DNA of 64,000 nt from Dioscorea cayenensis subsp. rotundata (GCF_009730915.1 NC_052482.1:2728001-2792000), one strand, 5' to 3'; shown: positions 44,365 through 58,690, numbered from the stretch's first letter. The notes: generated from the letters alone by a model not told the origin. Made by a program: numbers and translations.

Positions 44365-45095
44365 TGGCCTGTTTGGTTAGATGGAATGGGAATATGAGAA
44401 TGGGGATGCGAAAGGGGAAGGGGATGAAAATATAAATAGGGGATGGGGATTGAGGATGGGAACAAAAATAATGTTTGGTTGGAGGGGATAGGGATAAGAA
44501 TAGGATAGAAAACAGGAGAAAATTTTAATAATTTCTTTTAATATTTTAATTAAACAATATATCTTGTAAAAGAAACAATTATTATTAAATAGCTCAAATT
44601 TCTATAAAAAAAAATTTTAAATGAGTTACTCATTTTCTAAATAAATTTTTAAATTTATACATTTTAATTGATGAATACAATTTAATTATTTTTATTTAAA
44701 ATAAATAAATATTCAAATTTAATTATTTTTAAATCACTAAAATATAAATAATTCTAATATTTTAAAAATAAATACAATGTATAACATGCTATTTCTTAAT
44801 TTTCATCCAATATATTGTAAATACAATATAAATATAATGTATAAATACAATGTAAATCATTAAAATTTTAATAAATATAATATTATAAAGGGTAAAAAAA
44901 TCATTACCTCATCAAGGCATGCTCAATCCCCCCCCCCAAAATGAGGGGGATGAGCATGAAGGGTTTGAGGGGCATGCACTCTCCCCTTATTTCCTTCCCA
45001 TGTCCTTTGGTGCATGCCCAAACATGGGCATGCACATACCACAAGGGTTGATCCCCAATCCTTCGGGATCAACCCTTGCATCCAAACACACCCTA
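44365..45095. mobile_element. PIF/Harbinger-like MITE
   Basis: The left end reads tggcctgtttggttag, and the complement of the right end reads tagggtgtgtttggatg. The element is flanked by the 3-bp TTA duplication (44362-44364 and 45096-45098) usual for this superfamily. The left part is a purine-rich GGAATGGGAATGAGAATGGGG-type stretch seen in many plant MITEs. The middle is very AT-rich. The right part holds strong hairpins (45010-45078) and an inverted gcatgctcaatcccc...ggggatgagcatg pair. There is no transposase. Confidence 0.7.
45010..45078. repeat. Two perfect inverted repeats (hairpins) inside the MITE
   Basis: First hairpin: gtgcatgccca, 4-base loop, tgggcatgcac (45010-45035). Second hairpin: caagggttgatccc, 9-base loop, gggatcaacccttg (45042-45078). 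Both sets of arms are perfect. Confidence 0.9.
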
Positions 45096-45143
45096 TTACC
45101 TCCAACCCTCTGATCCAACCTCAAATTACCTCCAACCCTCTGA
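45095..45143. repeat. Two-copy direct repeat at the MITE's right edge
   Basis: The 19-mer attacctccaaccctctga occurs at 45095 and again at 45125 (30-bp period), covering the right-hand TTA target site. Confidence 0.85.
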
Positions 45144-48100
45144 ATCAGACGCCGCCAAATACTCGGTATTTTAGGTATTTCACTCACCTAATTTTTCTGA
45201 TTTAGATACTTTATATATATATAAAAAAAACAATGATATTTACTGGGTATATGCTTCCTAAAAACATAACATTCCAATACATTTTTTCAAATTATGTCTA
45301 TATGATTTTTTTGGATTTTTATAGAAAAAATCCACATCAAAACAACCCATGTTTGTATAACACACTCCCTAATTTGCACCAATTTGCATCAATCCGTGAC
45401 ATGAGAGTTGATAATTCTATCCTCTCCTTAATCAAACAATAAATATTTAATTGGTGAGTATATTTTTCACAAAAATAAAACAATGTAAACTCAAGTGAAG
45501 TAACAACTTGTTTGTAAATTGATGAAACCGATCACAACCAAGAGCCCCTAATTGCTGGACACCAAAAAAAAAGAAAAAAAAAAAAAATCATACAACTGAA
45601 ACCATAGTTTACCTTCAATTTTTCTATGTACCACAAAGTTGTGATAGATCTAGCTATAAATGAATATATATATATATATATATATATTATATTCATTTAT
45701 AGGTTGATCACTTTATGATATGAGAGGTATCACCGGAGCATATCATCCATTCTACAACTTGTTTCTTTTCTTTGTGGTTTTCCAAATATTTTGGACCGGA
45801 TAATTTTTACATTAATAAATTAAAAGAGAGAGAAAAAGGTAGCACAACATGATCTTCTGTTAACGACCAGAAATGAAAATTACTGAATAAAGTTCAAAGA
45901 TTTAAAAAAATAAATAAATAGGTGACAAATACACCCATTTAAGAGAACATGCATAGTTAACATGTATATAACTATGAAGCACAACCTTAAACTTAACAAG
46001 CATTTACACTCTCACTTTGAGGTTCGATTTCATACCTTCTCCGAAATAAACCACCTACACAAAAAAAAAATAATAATTTTAATAAACTAAAAGGTCATTA
46101 GCTAGTTCAATAATTCTTAGATTATCCCCACTTAAGAATTTTTTTTTATTTTACTGAAATTTTTATTTCTGAATACTTATATTTCTTAAAAACATTTTAT
46201 CTATAGTTTTTTAAGTCACTATTTAAAAAAAAAAAAAAAAGTAGATGATCATTCTTCATCTCTTTGACAAGTGACATTAATTTGCAAGAAAAGTTTCCCA
46301 AAAATGAAAGTTGAATGACTGCAGATAACATGAAATTATTAAACAAAAGTCTTGCCTTATGATAGAAATAAGGTAACAAATTTTTCTTAAAAACAGTCAC
46401 ATATATAATTTTCTTTCAATGATAACACTTGATAGACAAACTCAAAAAACATATAGCAAGAACTGATTATATACAACAAGAGTGATTAACAGTAAAAATT
46501 TTGAAGGGAATAACAGCAAAATTGACATGAATCTTAGGACCCAAGAAACATTCATATGATGGTCACTGTGAAAGCTGAGCATATCAAGATGATCTCAAGA
46601 TTATTTCCCACAAAAATTAAAATAAAAGTACAAGGCTAAATGATTTTATTCCAACAAAAAAAAAAACCAATGAATACAACAACTATACATGGAAGAGGTC
46701 ATGGTAAAAGAAGGTTCAAATTAATAAAAGAAAAAACTGAACACCCCCTCACAACATAACAATTTGATGATATAATACATGTGAACCATATTGTGAAACA
46801 CCAAATAAGAAAGAAGGGGTTCATTGAACAAGTGTCCGAAAATGAAAACTCACATGAAAACAAGAGATAACAGAGTATTATTTTCATATGTTTGAATGAA
46901 TGAAGAAAATGAAAAGAAATATATTGAAAAAAATTTCCCTTCGTTCATTCCTTTTCGTCTCTTTTTTGTTCAACTATTTTCCCTCAATCCCAATCACAGC
47001 CCTAGTCTTGTGACATTATATCTTGCTAGCATCATGCACCTAACTGCCAAAGCTGAATAAGGTGGTAGGATACTCAAAGAAGCACAATGCAACATGCCAA
47101 CATTTAATAGTGAGACATCAAATCATCCATATGTCACTTTAGAGTGGAGATCATGAGAAAAGAATAAGAAGAAGGTCAAGGAATGCCCATCAAATCCTGC
47201 CAGTAGATACTCAAAAGAAAAAAGCTCCAAATAAGAACTTCAGACTCATCATCATGATGTATAAGAACAAAAAAAAAGACAAAGGATAAGAACAGGATGG
47301 AGAGGATATGGAGTTACTATGTCATGATCGATATTGAGTACATCTGGTAACAAGGCATAGAGCATATGTAGGGCTAAAACACAAACAAATGGTTGCCTTC
47401 CAACTGCTGTATAACATAGCGTAACATCATAAGAAACCAAAAATTAGTTCATGTACTCAGAGTTCAAACAATAAGATTATTTCAAGGCAAACATTTGTCC
47501 AGGAATACTTAATCTAAGTTACTCTTGCATTGGAGGCTGCTAATACTTGCGCAAATATATTAAACAAGAATAGCAACTCAAAGTTCACTTATTGCAGGCA
47601 TTGCACACTCATCCAAGGAAAGATCAAATATTGTAACAAAACCCAATATTGATGTCATCCTTGGTAGAAGGAATGTGCTTGACCTTTTCAAGTCAATTCA
47701 CCTTGATGTTCTTGCAAGGTGACTCTAAAAGCTAGGTTATCATACCAATATCAAAATTGAATCAATTTCAACAATACAGCTCTATGCTCTATGACACAAT
47801 CTTCGCATTATAAAGAAATTACCTGTTCAAGTTTTACAAGTGAAGCTGACTGCAGCAGAAACTGATCAAGAAAAAAAAGCCATGCATCCCAAACTTTTGT
47901 TAGCGAATCAATATCAACATATCTGCCAGTGACAAAATAAACAAAGCAGACAATAGAAAGTAAGGTACTTTACTCAACTCTTTGCAATAAAAATTTTGAT
48001 ATTATTAGTAACTGACATGCCTCCGAAAAGGGGTTCATTTGCAAACGACTTCTTCAAGTTTGTTCAGGTGTCTATACATAATCTTAATCCTCAATTTTTC

Positions 48101-48869
48101 TTAGCAAAACAAGAATTCTGAATGCTTGATTGCCTCGCCTCCTTAACAATCTTGAAATACACACAAGTTGTGTGAAACAAGAATCCACATCAAACCTATA
48201 AAAATCAAATTAAAACAATATGTCAGCATAAGAAAAATGGAATCACCAACAAACACAAAACAGCATAAAAAACACTACAATCAGAAAATGAATGGACTTC
48301 CAACCTAGCATTGCTTTGAAGAGTCAAAAAGAGAAATATGGCTAATAAACTGGATATCACTACCTACGAGATCAGTCCATACCAGCATCAAAGCAAAATA
48401 CCACGCGATGTTTGATCCATAGGCCTAAAGAGAACACCATGGGAATTTTCTCACAAGCACCATTAAATCCTCACATATTTACTTGTATCCCAGTGCAACA
48501 AAATTTCTAAAGGGCTAAAATGATTGAATCAACCAGGATACACCAGATGCAGCCTCTGGGACATTGCCAGAGAGTCTCAAATCCAATAAACAATGAGGAC
48601 ATTCACCTTACTCATAACACGATGCCAATCTTTTTATGGTGCAGAAACTCGACACGAACCACTTGTATTCACATCTCTTCTCATGACTGCCGATTCAAGC
48701 CCTTACCCGCATCTAAAAGTGTCAAAAGCAGAAAATAATTCTTCACAAGATTCACAAGCAAATCCTTTGTACATGCTTTACAAGAACTAGCTTTGTGATC
48801 CCCTCAATGCCATCACCATGGCCGAGCCAAGATAGAAATATATTCACAGAAGTTTGAAAATTCTTAGTC
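45144..48869 (-). other. 3' flank of the CW-type zinc finger gene and unassigned DNA
   Basis: There is no supported gene. The part 46400-48869 is less AT-rich than ordinary spacer here and may include a long or spliced 3' UTR of the CW gene, or a non-coding transcript. An orphan exon-like segment lies at 47823-47922. AT microsatellites lie near 45665-45690. Confidence 0.4.
47823..47922 (-). other. Orphan exon-like segment
   Basis: On the minus strand a 100-base open stretch is bounded by ctggcag (acceptor) and CAG|gtaatt (donor). In the open frame it encodes 33 residues, including YVDIDSLTKVWDAWLFFLDQ and ending VKLEQ. I recognise no family, and no partner exon was found on either side. It could be a lost or alternative exon, or chance. 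Confidence 0.3.
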
Positions 48870-51800
48870 CTATAAACAACTGATCGACTCCATCGCTAAC
48901 CGTATTAGTTGCAGTAGTCTCTCAACATTGTGAAAGTTGAAATCAAGAACATTTCTCACAGAAACTAAGCAACCAGAACCATTCCTGTCCGCGCCAGAAC
49001 AAGCAGCTGCAAAAACAATGTGCATCTTCTTTGAAGCATCAAAAGCACTAACCGTTTCATTTGCCTGTACATGAAAACACAAATAAAAATTAAGGCCATG
49101 AAATGAAGGCACATCTCATTCCATGATGAAATTCGAATATGGAGTACTAGCATCACATGGCAACAGAAGGACCACTCTCAAACCAGATTAAAATCCAACA
49201 AAATATAAACTCTCAGAAGATCCCATAGAATTTATTGGTCGGAACATATATTGTAAAATGGCTTGAGAAAGTCCGTAACCCACCACAAAGTCTCCCACAA
49301 ACATAACTTTTTTTATCAAGCCAGTTGGCTCCAGTAGCATAGGGATGAGGTCACGAGACATATTGTAAAAGAGAAAGAAACATTGTCTATCCATTGATAG
49401 GAAAATGCCATAAGTGAAGTCAATAAGCCAAGTCAAAATGCTTTAGATAACCTATATTTACCAACATGCTTTCAAAAGGAAAACGGAAGAGCATTTACCA
49501 TGCAATTCTCGCTAAAATGTAAATATGGTCTTTGATTAAATCTATCCATATGAGTTCAAATTTCTTACTTCAATAACACTAGGTTATCCCCAAAATGAAA
49601 AGATGTCATCAGTAGGCTATAAGATAGGTAACAATAATCCAACAATGACAAGCTTATGATCCAGCACAAAAAATAATGCTTTTGCATGGATCATGTAGCA
49701 ATGAACAAATATTTTTTATGGTTTACAACATTGGGCCTTAAAATGCTGACCACTCGCAGATTATGAAAATGAAATGCATCACATAGACATAGACGAGTAA
49801 TAAAGGATATGAGGGGAACAAATATCAACTCATACAAAGCTATTTAAACCACAACATAGAAAAGAATATCAAAGAAGCTTAGTTCAGCAGACACTTGATA
49901 TCATCTGTGTTATGGGAAAAATTCAAGGCGTGCAACTTACATAGTTGAGTAACCGCACGAAACTGGGACGGTTGCGAGCAGCTACAACATGGTTGCCAGC
50001 AACCTGAGGAGAACTTACACCCTTGCCTGCAGTACCCTTGTCCAATGTACCCTGGTTATTTAAGTTATCTACATCTGAAGCAGAAGAAGATGGGGATTCA
50101 CCTATGGTTAAACAAAATCAAATGTAAGAAACATCGCATGCCTATTGACAAAACTAGAAATGCTTAGCAAAACACTGAACCAGAATAGCTTCGTACAGTT
50201 AGCTACATTTGTTTCTATTGGTATACAACAGATATTAGTTAACATAAAGGATAAAAGAAGAAAACAAAAGTATGAGAAGGAAGAGGAGAAATGAGGAATG
50301 AAGCCCTAGGAAAAATCACTTATGGATACTGAAGGTTGTGGACATACACTGCAATTACAACTCTTCACAAACACCCAACAAACACAACCTCGTATAACTA
50401 AGTCATGTTTAAATAGGATGTTTCTAGGTAGCTGTATCCTAAATGGAACTGAAAAAAGATCCAACCCATGCCATAAGAACTACACAATAGATGCCCATGC
50501 CATATCTTATAGATAGATCAAACCATCTATTATGAAACCTAAAACTGAAATAATTGATTAAATGGACCAATACAAACTCCAAAAATACCTTCCCAGAACT
50601 TAATCAAGAGGCTCTCATAAAGCCTCAAAGTCAATGCCAGCCATGTAGCTTTTTGCTATCCAATATTTCAAATCACCCTCCGTCACATTATAAAAGTTTT
50701 ATACAATTTATTAGGACTTGGAATGCATGTCTAGAGTACGCACAAGCATGTGAACAAAATAAACTAAGTCACCCATGGAACCCAAAGGCCACATGGAAGC
50801 AGCTCTGAGCAGGAAGTAATTGGTTGGACTTTAGCAAATAATAATAAACTGCATAATTCTGAGCGCCCACAATCAGATTCTACCAGCTGTCCTGCTAAAG
50901 ACAAACCAAGAGACAATTTCGCAGAGATCCAAGTATTCAATCAAATAATTTTATGCCCATATGTTACGTATAACGATTTCAACAAAAACTATATGATCCT
51001 AAAATTAAGTGGGTGAAATTGCCTACGGTTTCTAATTTAGAGTCTGTTCCTAGAACACCAAACTAGCATATGTCAATTGAAGATCTGTATTTGTAATGTA
51101 ATTTATAATAAAAACTGGCAAAAGGCAGTTACATTACCAACCTGGAACAACCATTTGCAGAGCTGCTTGCAATTCATGTCGATCTTTGCTAACACTCGCA
51201 TGTTTCAAATATGAGACCTTCATATATGCCACTTCTACACACTTGTAAGCTAAGGAAGCAGCAGCCATTTGTTTACACCTCTCATATTCATGAGCACAAA
51301 ATCTGTTTGACACAATACATAATCAGCAAACTAGGCAAATTGGCGAAGTACATATTTACGAGTCTATTGATCTTAGAAAACACAAAATTCACATGCTCTA
51401 CCAACACCCTTCCTGATTTTAACCTTTAGAAGAACACAAAAGGCCTTCAAACTAACAGTGAGCTCAATGTCATGATTTTCAGCTGCAGATCCCATAAGTA
51501 GATGGGTACCTCATAATATCTATCACTAATAGTACCAGACATGAATTGGCATTTCCATGCTATTTCCAACCAGACAACATAAAAAAACTATTAATTTTCA
51601 TTTATTTGTCAGTTTAACAATCAGAAAGGAGACACTCTTGACAACATCCCAAATGTGCATATATCGCCACTAAACCAGGCCCCAGGGTGAAGTTCAGATT
51701 AAGTTGTACTCCATGTTGGCAGATTCAGCTGATCTTACAGAGTTTCGGCCAGAGAGAGTAAATAGATGTAATCAACCCTAAATCAAGGTCAGATTCCTAC

Positions 51801-54800
51801 AATATAAAACTTCAAATAATCAATAACCTATTTGACAAAAACATCCTAAAAACATAATTTGTAATACCTGTTGTAAATTCCTCTTTTTTACAGTTGACAT
51901 ATCTTGCAAACAGGTACAGGGCTGTCCTTCTTGTGTAATGTCTATAGCTAACATACATTCTTAACTATTGCTCTTACCAATCAAATAACATAAAAAGAAG
52001 AGCTTTAAAATTACACTTACTCGCAAAGCCGTGCAGTGTCAGAGTACATCTGCATGGACTGAGTACCATCCCCATGTCGAGCATTTTCAGCATTTGGCTC
52101 CAATAAAAATGCATAATATAAAAACTTCAAAGCTGCCTGAAAGTATAGACCGGTACTTTCAAGCTCAAGCCCCTCACTCTGCAAAATGACCAACCCTTCT
52201 CAATGTTTATAAACACTTAAACAAATCTATGATTTTAAGTTATAGAATTTAGAGAGAATGCTAACCTTTAGCCGGTTAGCAGTATGTTTCAAATCTCTGG
52301 CTTCTTTCAGCACACTAGCATAAGAATGGCCATCCCTCCTGCTTGGACTTCGGGGCTCAAGTCTGTTAGGTGTGGCTTGCCTCAAACTTCCATGTTGAGC
52401 TCCAATCTGCTCATCAGGTTTTCTTGGTTTGACCACCTTCAATGCATCACCATTTGTTGCATCACCAAGAAATCCTTCTGATTTGACTGCCTTAATAGAT
52501 GTAAGAGCTGCTTGAGAACCATAGGTCTGATTTTCTTGTTTATCTCTCAAAGACATGGTGGATTGTGATTTCCCTCTCCCAACCAGTATTTCTGATCGAT
52601 CAAAAAGATTCCTCTCATCTACAAGGGAAACCTGTTGAGAATTATCTAGAGAACCAAACTTGCTGCAACTAGCTCCTGAAGCAGCAACTCTCGAGCTTAA
52701 GTCCTTGTGATGTTTATCAGACATGCAAAATCCATTTACCTCCAGATTTCCTAACACTGCATGATCTGTATGGACACCTTTTATACCTCCTGAAGATACT
52801 TGTGCTTTTAGTTCTTTCTTAAGTGAATGATCCTCCCTGTCCTTCTGACAACTGTGATGTTCATCCCTCAGATCTTTAGGGTAATTTGTCCAATCAGAAG
52901 AATTATGAACATTGTCTTGGCAATTATCCTCATTTTTGGAAGAAAACAACCCCCCTTGCTCAGTATAGGAATTAGACACTTTGATCTTGCCCTTGTCATT
53001 AGAAGACTTGGAACTCTGGTTATCTCTGGAACGAGTAGAAGAGCTTTTAACTGATTTCCGTTGAACAGAACCATTTGCAAGGTAGCGATTATTCATTTTA
53101 GTATGGTCTTCATCCAGAGGTTGACATTTGTACAGGTGATTTGATGTGTTTACACCATTATTCACCAAGTTTGTTTCTTCAAATTCGGTAGGGGAGGAAT
53201 CATCATGAGTATCCCCAAATAATTTTAAATGTATCCCATCTGTGGCCTGTGCTTCTTTGTCCTCATTATCATAGGTCTGTCTCAAAGATACTAAACCCCT
53301 AGAATCCATAGATCTACGACCTTCAACAGATCTTCGTTGTGCAGAATCCTTGTTATTCCTCAGCTCAGGATGATCATTTCCATCATCAGCTTCACCATCT
53401 GAACAATTTTTGGGGCTCCCAATAACAGAGAAACCTGCATCATCTTTCCCCCCTGACTTCCTCCTAGAAGGAAAAGGCTTCTCCAAATTAGAATTCCTGT
53501 ATGGTGATGAGGAAACTGATTCCACTGGCGAACCTCTCACTTCCTGAAGGTTGCCCCTACTTTTACGAGAACCAGATATCTTTGACGAGCTTGAAGTAGC
53601 TGCAGCTGAGGTCTGTGGATAGGCCAAATCCTTCTTCAAGGATTCCACACCATCCAAAGCAGGTCTGGATACTGTATTGACTTGGTATTGTTCTATTTGG
53701 CTGTCCTTCCCAGCAAGGCCACTTTTCTCCATTTCATAAGTTGAATGCTGAACACCACCAGACAAAAGGATTTTGGTGGTGCAACCCTTTTTCTCCAACC
53801 TACCATCAACCTTGCTTGTACTTGATTCATCTACTTCTGACTTTGACACTTTAAGTTTCTTTTCCCTCTTCATTTCATTTTCACTGAAAGTATCTTTCGC
53901 AGCTGCCTTGCTATCCACTGGACGCTCACTGCTGTCTATGTTTGCCAGATGATCCTGACTCTCTTGCCAGTTCTTGGTTTTCCTCTTTTTGCCAAAGTCT
54001 GATACAGATTTTTCCATATTCAAGACACTAACATGCTCTCTAGCTTCTCCATTGGGTAAAGAGTGAGATTGAACTTTTGTCCTCTTAGTTAAAGTAGGCA
54101 AATTGCTTTCTGAATCACCATTTACTTCATTAAAAGATGCAAAACCGTTGTACTTCTGCATGCTATGCTGGCTTGCACTGGTCGGTAGACCATCATCAGT
54201 GATTAAAACTGCATGTCTCACACTGTTGTGTTCAGAATGCTTATCCTCACCGATATGATGGGAACCATCTCTCTTGAATCTTTTAGTTGTTGTAAGACCC
54301 TCTTGATCAACCTCCCTCTTGCTCTTTGATTTAGAGTGTTTACCAACGCGTTCACCATAGTCACCTGAGAAAATAAAACCACAGAAATTGGCTATTGGGG
54401 CTTCAAAAAAATAAATAAATAAATAAAATCAGACATTAGCTAGTAGAAAAAGGCCAATTATAAAACCACCTCCATCTGAATGTCGTCCCAAGATCCGGTC
54501 CTTCTCCTTGTGCTTGAGATTCTGTTTATCAGAACTAAAGTCGGTTGACTTGCTCACATGCTCAAGGACAACTTTGCTTGGCATGTTAGAGTCCAATGGA
54601 TGGTTAACATCATTTAAGCTTCTGCTCTTGAAAGAAGCCAGTTGGTTCTTTTTTGCAGAAGATGAAATCAGAAGGGAAGCTGAATCATTAACTGGATTTG
54701 CCTGATCCTTCAGTTTATGCTTTTTCTTACCAATAGCACCCGCACTATTCACATTATTATCAAGAGCATGGCTGAGATGATGTGGATCAGGCAAAATCGT

Positions 54801-57800
54801 ATTTGAAGCAGCAACATTAGGAACACCATTCAGACTAGTGTTGCTTTGAGGAACAGGCATCTGGTAGAGAGCATTTAGAGCTTTTGTTGTTTCCTCTTCA
54901 CTGATGTTACATCTGTTCATTCCAGGTTGCCTAGGTAGAAATTTTAGATATATATAGTTAGGAATAAGAGAACACAACCAAAACCAACTACAATAGAAGC
55001 TATGAATTTGACAAAACAAAAGAATAACTAGAACAGTAAAACAGGCAAACAGAGAGTTGTACCAAAAGCTCAACCTTCTCTGTAAGAACGCTACTATACA
55101 GCACATAAAATGTGTCTAATATTAAAAGAAAGAAACATAAAACAAACAATACCGAACAAAAACATAAATAACAGCATTGAAGGGAAAAAAAAAAACTTAC
55201 AGCCAGTTTAGCATATTGCATTGCCATTTCTTGGGCAAAAGATCAGGATTTGCCCCATATGGTAAAAGACGCCATTTCTGGCATCTGTCACAACAGACCC
55301 AGTTTTCTTTTATAAGAACCGGAGCATTGGACACTGCAACTGCATCTGACCCTGGTATGCTCAATGTCAAAGGGGCAACTTGCTGAGCACAAACTTCTTC
55401 TGAAATAGGCAGATTGTCCGCCTTCTTAACCACAGGCCTCTCTTTTGTCTTTTCACTTAATGTCAAGAGAGGATCCTCATAATCATGTTCTCTTTCTGTC
55501 AGTTTATCTTTCGCATGTTGCAGCCTAGATCTGTTATCCACTGTCTTCATGTCTTCCGCATCTATGTGAGACTCTTTACTGAAACTCCCAGGGTGGTCAT
55601 TTTCAAACTTTGAATCTTTAGACTTACTCTCCATATAATCTACCTTCCTCAAATGTGAACTGCTCTTCTTTTCTTTGGATTTTGAAGAGTGAGTCTTAGG
55701 GTTTCTTTTTGTGGACTCGACAGATGGTATGCCATTGGTTTGACTTTTCTTCTGTTTTCCTCTACCTTCAGAGGGGCGGTCCCCAGCCTGAAACATCATT
55801 TCTGCATCTTGCTCATATAAATTGGCTTTTTGGACCATGTTTTCCTTGGGAGCTTCAATGGATCCAATAACAAAATCCTTCTTCCACCTAGCTTCATCAA
55901 AATCAACTTTAGTCCCATAACATTTTTCATTTTTACTTTTGTCTTCATTTCGAACATCAGATGAGGCCCTCTTGTCATTGCTGAAATTTTTTTCTTCAAG
56001 GACCTTCTCTGTGATGCTTGTTTTAAGGTTCATTTTACCTTTTGAATGGGTGATTTCATCTACTGAGACAGCAACTCCAATATTCCCAGTGTTTTCCATC
56101 AACTCTCTTTGGCCATCCTTCACTAACTCTGATGAGCATACTCTACCCTTTGCAGAAAGTTTATTGGGGTCCAAAGGAAGATCAAACATTTTGGAACCTT
56201 TTGTGGATTCACCAACAAATAGCCTATCTTCTTTTTCTTCAACACCTGTTGTATCAGACAGAATCGTTATATTCAACGCATCAGAGACGATCTCTTGGCC
56301 ATCTTGGGTTTCAATGTCAATTTCCCTCTTCAAAATTAAGCTTATATCATCTTTGCAACTTGAATTCTTCACATCCATAGCCCTACCATTCTTCTCCAGT
56401 ATTTTCACTTTCTTTTGCAGACCTTTTACATCTCTTGATGATGTGGTAAGATCAGCAAGAACAGCACAATTTTCTGGGATGCTCATAGACAGCTTGCCTG
56501 ACTTGAAGTTGTTAAGAAAGGACTTCTCCTTTTTTGACAAATACAACAGGTTATCAGGAAGAGGTGAAAGTAAATATCCCCCAGGAACTGGAAAGCATGT
56601 CATGATCTGTTCAATGACAATGAAGGAAGAAAAAAACCATTTTGATGAACTCAAGGCAGCCATCATAACCTTATAGCTATAAAAGAATTGGCATAAATAT
56701 AAGGATATTACCTGGATGATGGTCATTGGAGATTCATCGGGTGCAACTCTAAGTTCAGTAGAAAGCCCTTCACTCCCACAAGGGCTGTCCTCCAGGGATG
56801 ATGATGGAGATATATCAAGGCCAAGACCACTATAAATAGCAGCATTATCTCTAGCTGAAATACTCTCTTGACCCACTTTAATGCGAACCTTCAATGTTTT
56901 CTGATCACTCCCATTGACTAGTTTATTAAATGAATCATGCCGGGTAACAGTCTCTCCAGCACTGATTGCCCCCGTTCTGAAATCTGTCTTGCATGACTTA
57001 TCAAATGATGGTGCTACAGATGTTGCGCTAGTTTTGTTAATAGATGCACAAGTGGAAACCAATTGGGTCTGACGTGCACCCTGTAAAGACATACATAAAT
57101 GAAATAATTAAAAATCAATAACTAGCATAGAAACAGAAAGATTTTTATTTGCAAATATAAGAAACAAAATGAGACCATAAAATTGCTGAATCTATACCTC
57201 ACACAAAGTGTTCTCAGGGGATCTTGAACCATTGTGGCTAGAAGCATTTGGTGGACTTCTAGGTTGGCACCAAACGGATGGAGAACGCTGGTACATGGGG
57301 AGGAATGAACCATAACCACCAAACATAGCCCCTGCCAATGAACCAGTTCACATCCAATCATCGATAGGGAAGATTTCTTGTAATTGGCTGTTTTACAAAG
57401 TTTCATTCCTTACCCAAGTTTTCGGCCGAGACTCCACCTTCAAAATCTTTCTGGAAATGGCCCAGGACATCGTGGAGCTTTTCATCCTGCAACAGAATGC
57501 AAGGCAAGCTGCCACTAACACCACATTGAACTTGTCCTTTCGATAATAAGGTGAATTTATTACGACAGGCCACATTTACATATCAGGGCTCCTACCAGTT
57601 ACAGAGAATTATATATTCACAATTTCTATTGTTTTCAAAGCAGCTTCTCGGAGTTCTACTCAATGAATTGTTTGCTTAAAATTCTCAATCCCCAAAACTA
57701 AATTGCAAGACTTAAGCTAAGGATTTCATCCCAATTCCATATAGAAAAACAGAAAATAAGAATTAAACCTCCTTTATCAGAATCTAAAGCTACTCGAGCC

Positions 57801-58158
57801 TAACAAATAAAATATATCACCAAAAATGTGACAAATTCATGATAAAGAATCCGACCAATGTTCATATCTAGTCCTGGAGTTCACATAAATCGAAAAAAAA
57901 TTCTCATGGATCCCTCTCAGAAATCAAAACAAGAGATCCAATTCTAATCAGAGAAACCCCAAAAAAAATTGAAATTAAATTATTAAAAAAAAAACTCACG
58001 ATGTAGGAGAGATTGACAAGATCCTTCCCGGAGGTCAAGGCTTCGCCTTCATGCCCCGAGCACGCCTCGCCCTCCTCAAGCTCGTTCTCCTCCATCCCAA
58101 CCCCAAACCCCAGCCCTAAACTCTTCCTCCCATCCCCCCTACTCTCCACCGTCAGCAT
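48870..58158 (-). CDS. CW-type zinc finger protein (plant CWZF-like), 11 exons, 1791 aa
   Basis: Exons: 58000-58158, 57414-57486, 57198-57331, 56712-57080, 55201-56606, 54470-54930, 52266-54364, 52021-52178, 51142-51302, 49941-50101, 48870-49064. All join in phase to 1791 codons plus TAG. It is a nuclear, probably chromatin-associated protein; CW domains read histone H3K4 methylation. The N-terminus has ESRGDGRKSLGLGFGVG, ELEEGEA, LSYIDEKLHDVLGHFQKDFEGG, LGAMFGGYGSFLP and SPEN. The CW domain covers about 679-721: WVCCDRCQKWRLLPYG and KKWQCNMLNW, with Cys684, Cys687, Cys708 and Cys721 as likely zinc ligands, followed by MNRCNISEEETTKAL. The long middle is Ser/Lys/Asp-rich and disordered. The C-terminus is a conserved helical region (LYFQAALKFLYYAFLLEP, HEYERCKQMAAASLAYKC, RLLNYANETVSAFDASKK, LIRLAMESI). 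The start is the first ATG after an upstream in-frame stop (58186-58188). Confidence 0.93.
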
Positions 58159-58690
58159 CCAATCCTCCCCCAATCCCCAATCCCCTTACCAACCACCACC
58201 ACAGCCCTTCACCACCCACCACCACCTCCCATCCCCCAAAACCCCAAAACTCTCCCCGATCAGGCCTCCAAAGACGTCGATCGAGTCACGCAACAACGAT
58301 CACCAATAGCCGGTGAAGAAGGCTATCGGAGGGGACCTCTAGCAGGAGATCGCCGCGAAATCTAGACCTCGCCGGAGAATTTGGCCTCGATTCCGATCGA
58401 TTCCCTTCCCTTAGGGTTGACGTCTTCCACGATCTTTCTTCAGAGCGTCTCTTTTTCTCACAATTCCAGTTGAGAGACAGCACTGCGATCTGAACAGACA
58501 AAAAAAAGACTTGCAAAAATATGGTGTGTTTTTGCAGATATATCCTCACAAATCATATAATTATTTGTCCATATATCCCTCTTGTCAATTATGAGATTTT
58601 CCAAGGGTATAATTGAAAACCACCATGAAAGGCCTAGAAAAGATGAATAGAGTTTATATAAGTGTATATATCATGCTGTTATTTTACATT
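58159..58690 (-). promoter_or_regulatory. 5' leader and promoter region of the CW-type gene
   Basis: A pyrimidine- and CG-richer stretch (58160-58500) is probably the 5' UTR, with AT-rich DNA beyond 58520 as the likely core promoter. Only about 200 bases separate that region from the MITE/solo-LTR insertion, so part of the original promoter may lie beyond 61.7 kb or have been displaced. Confidence 0.5.

Noticed and set aside
55939..56676. 245-aa plus-strand frame.
   Set aside because: It is antisense to exon 5 of the CW gene. The minus frame matches the family.
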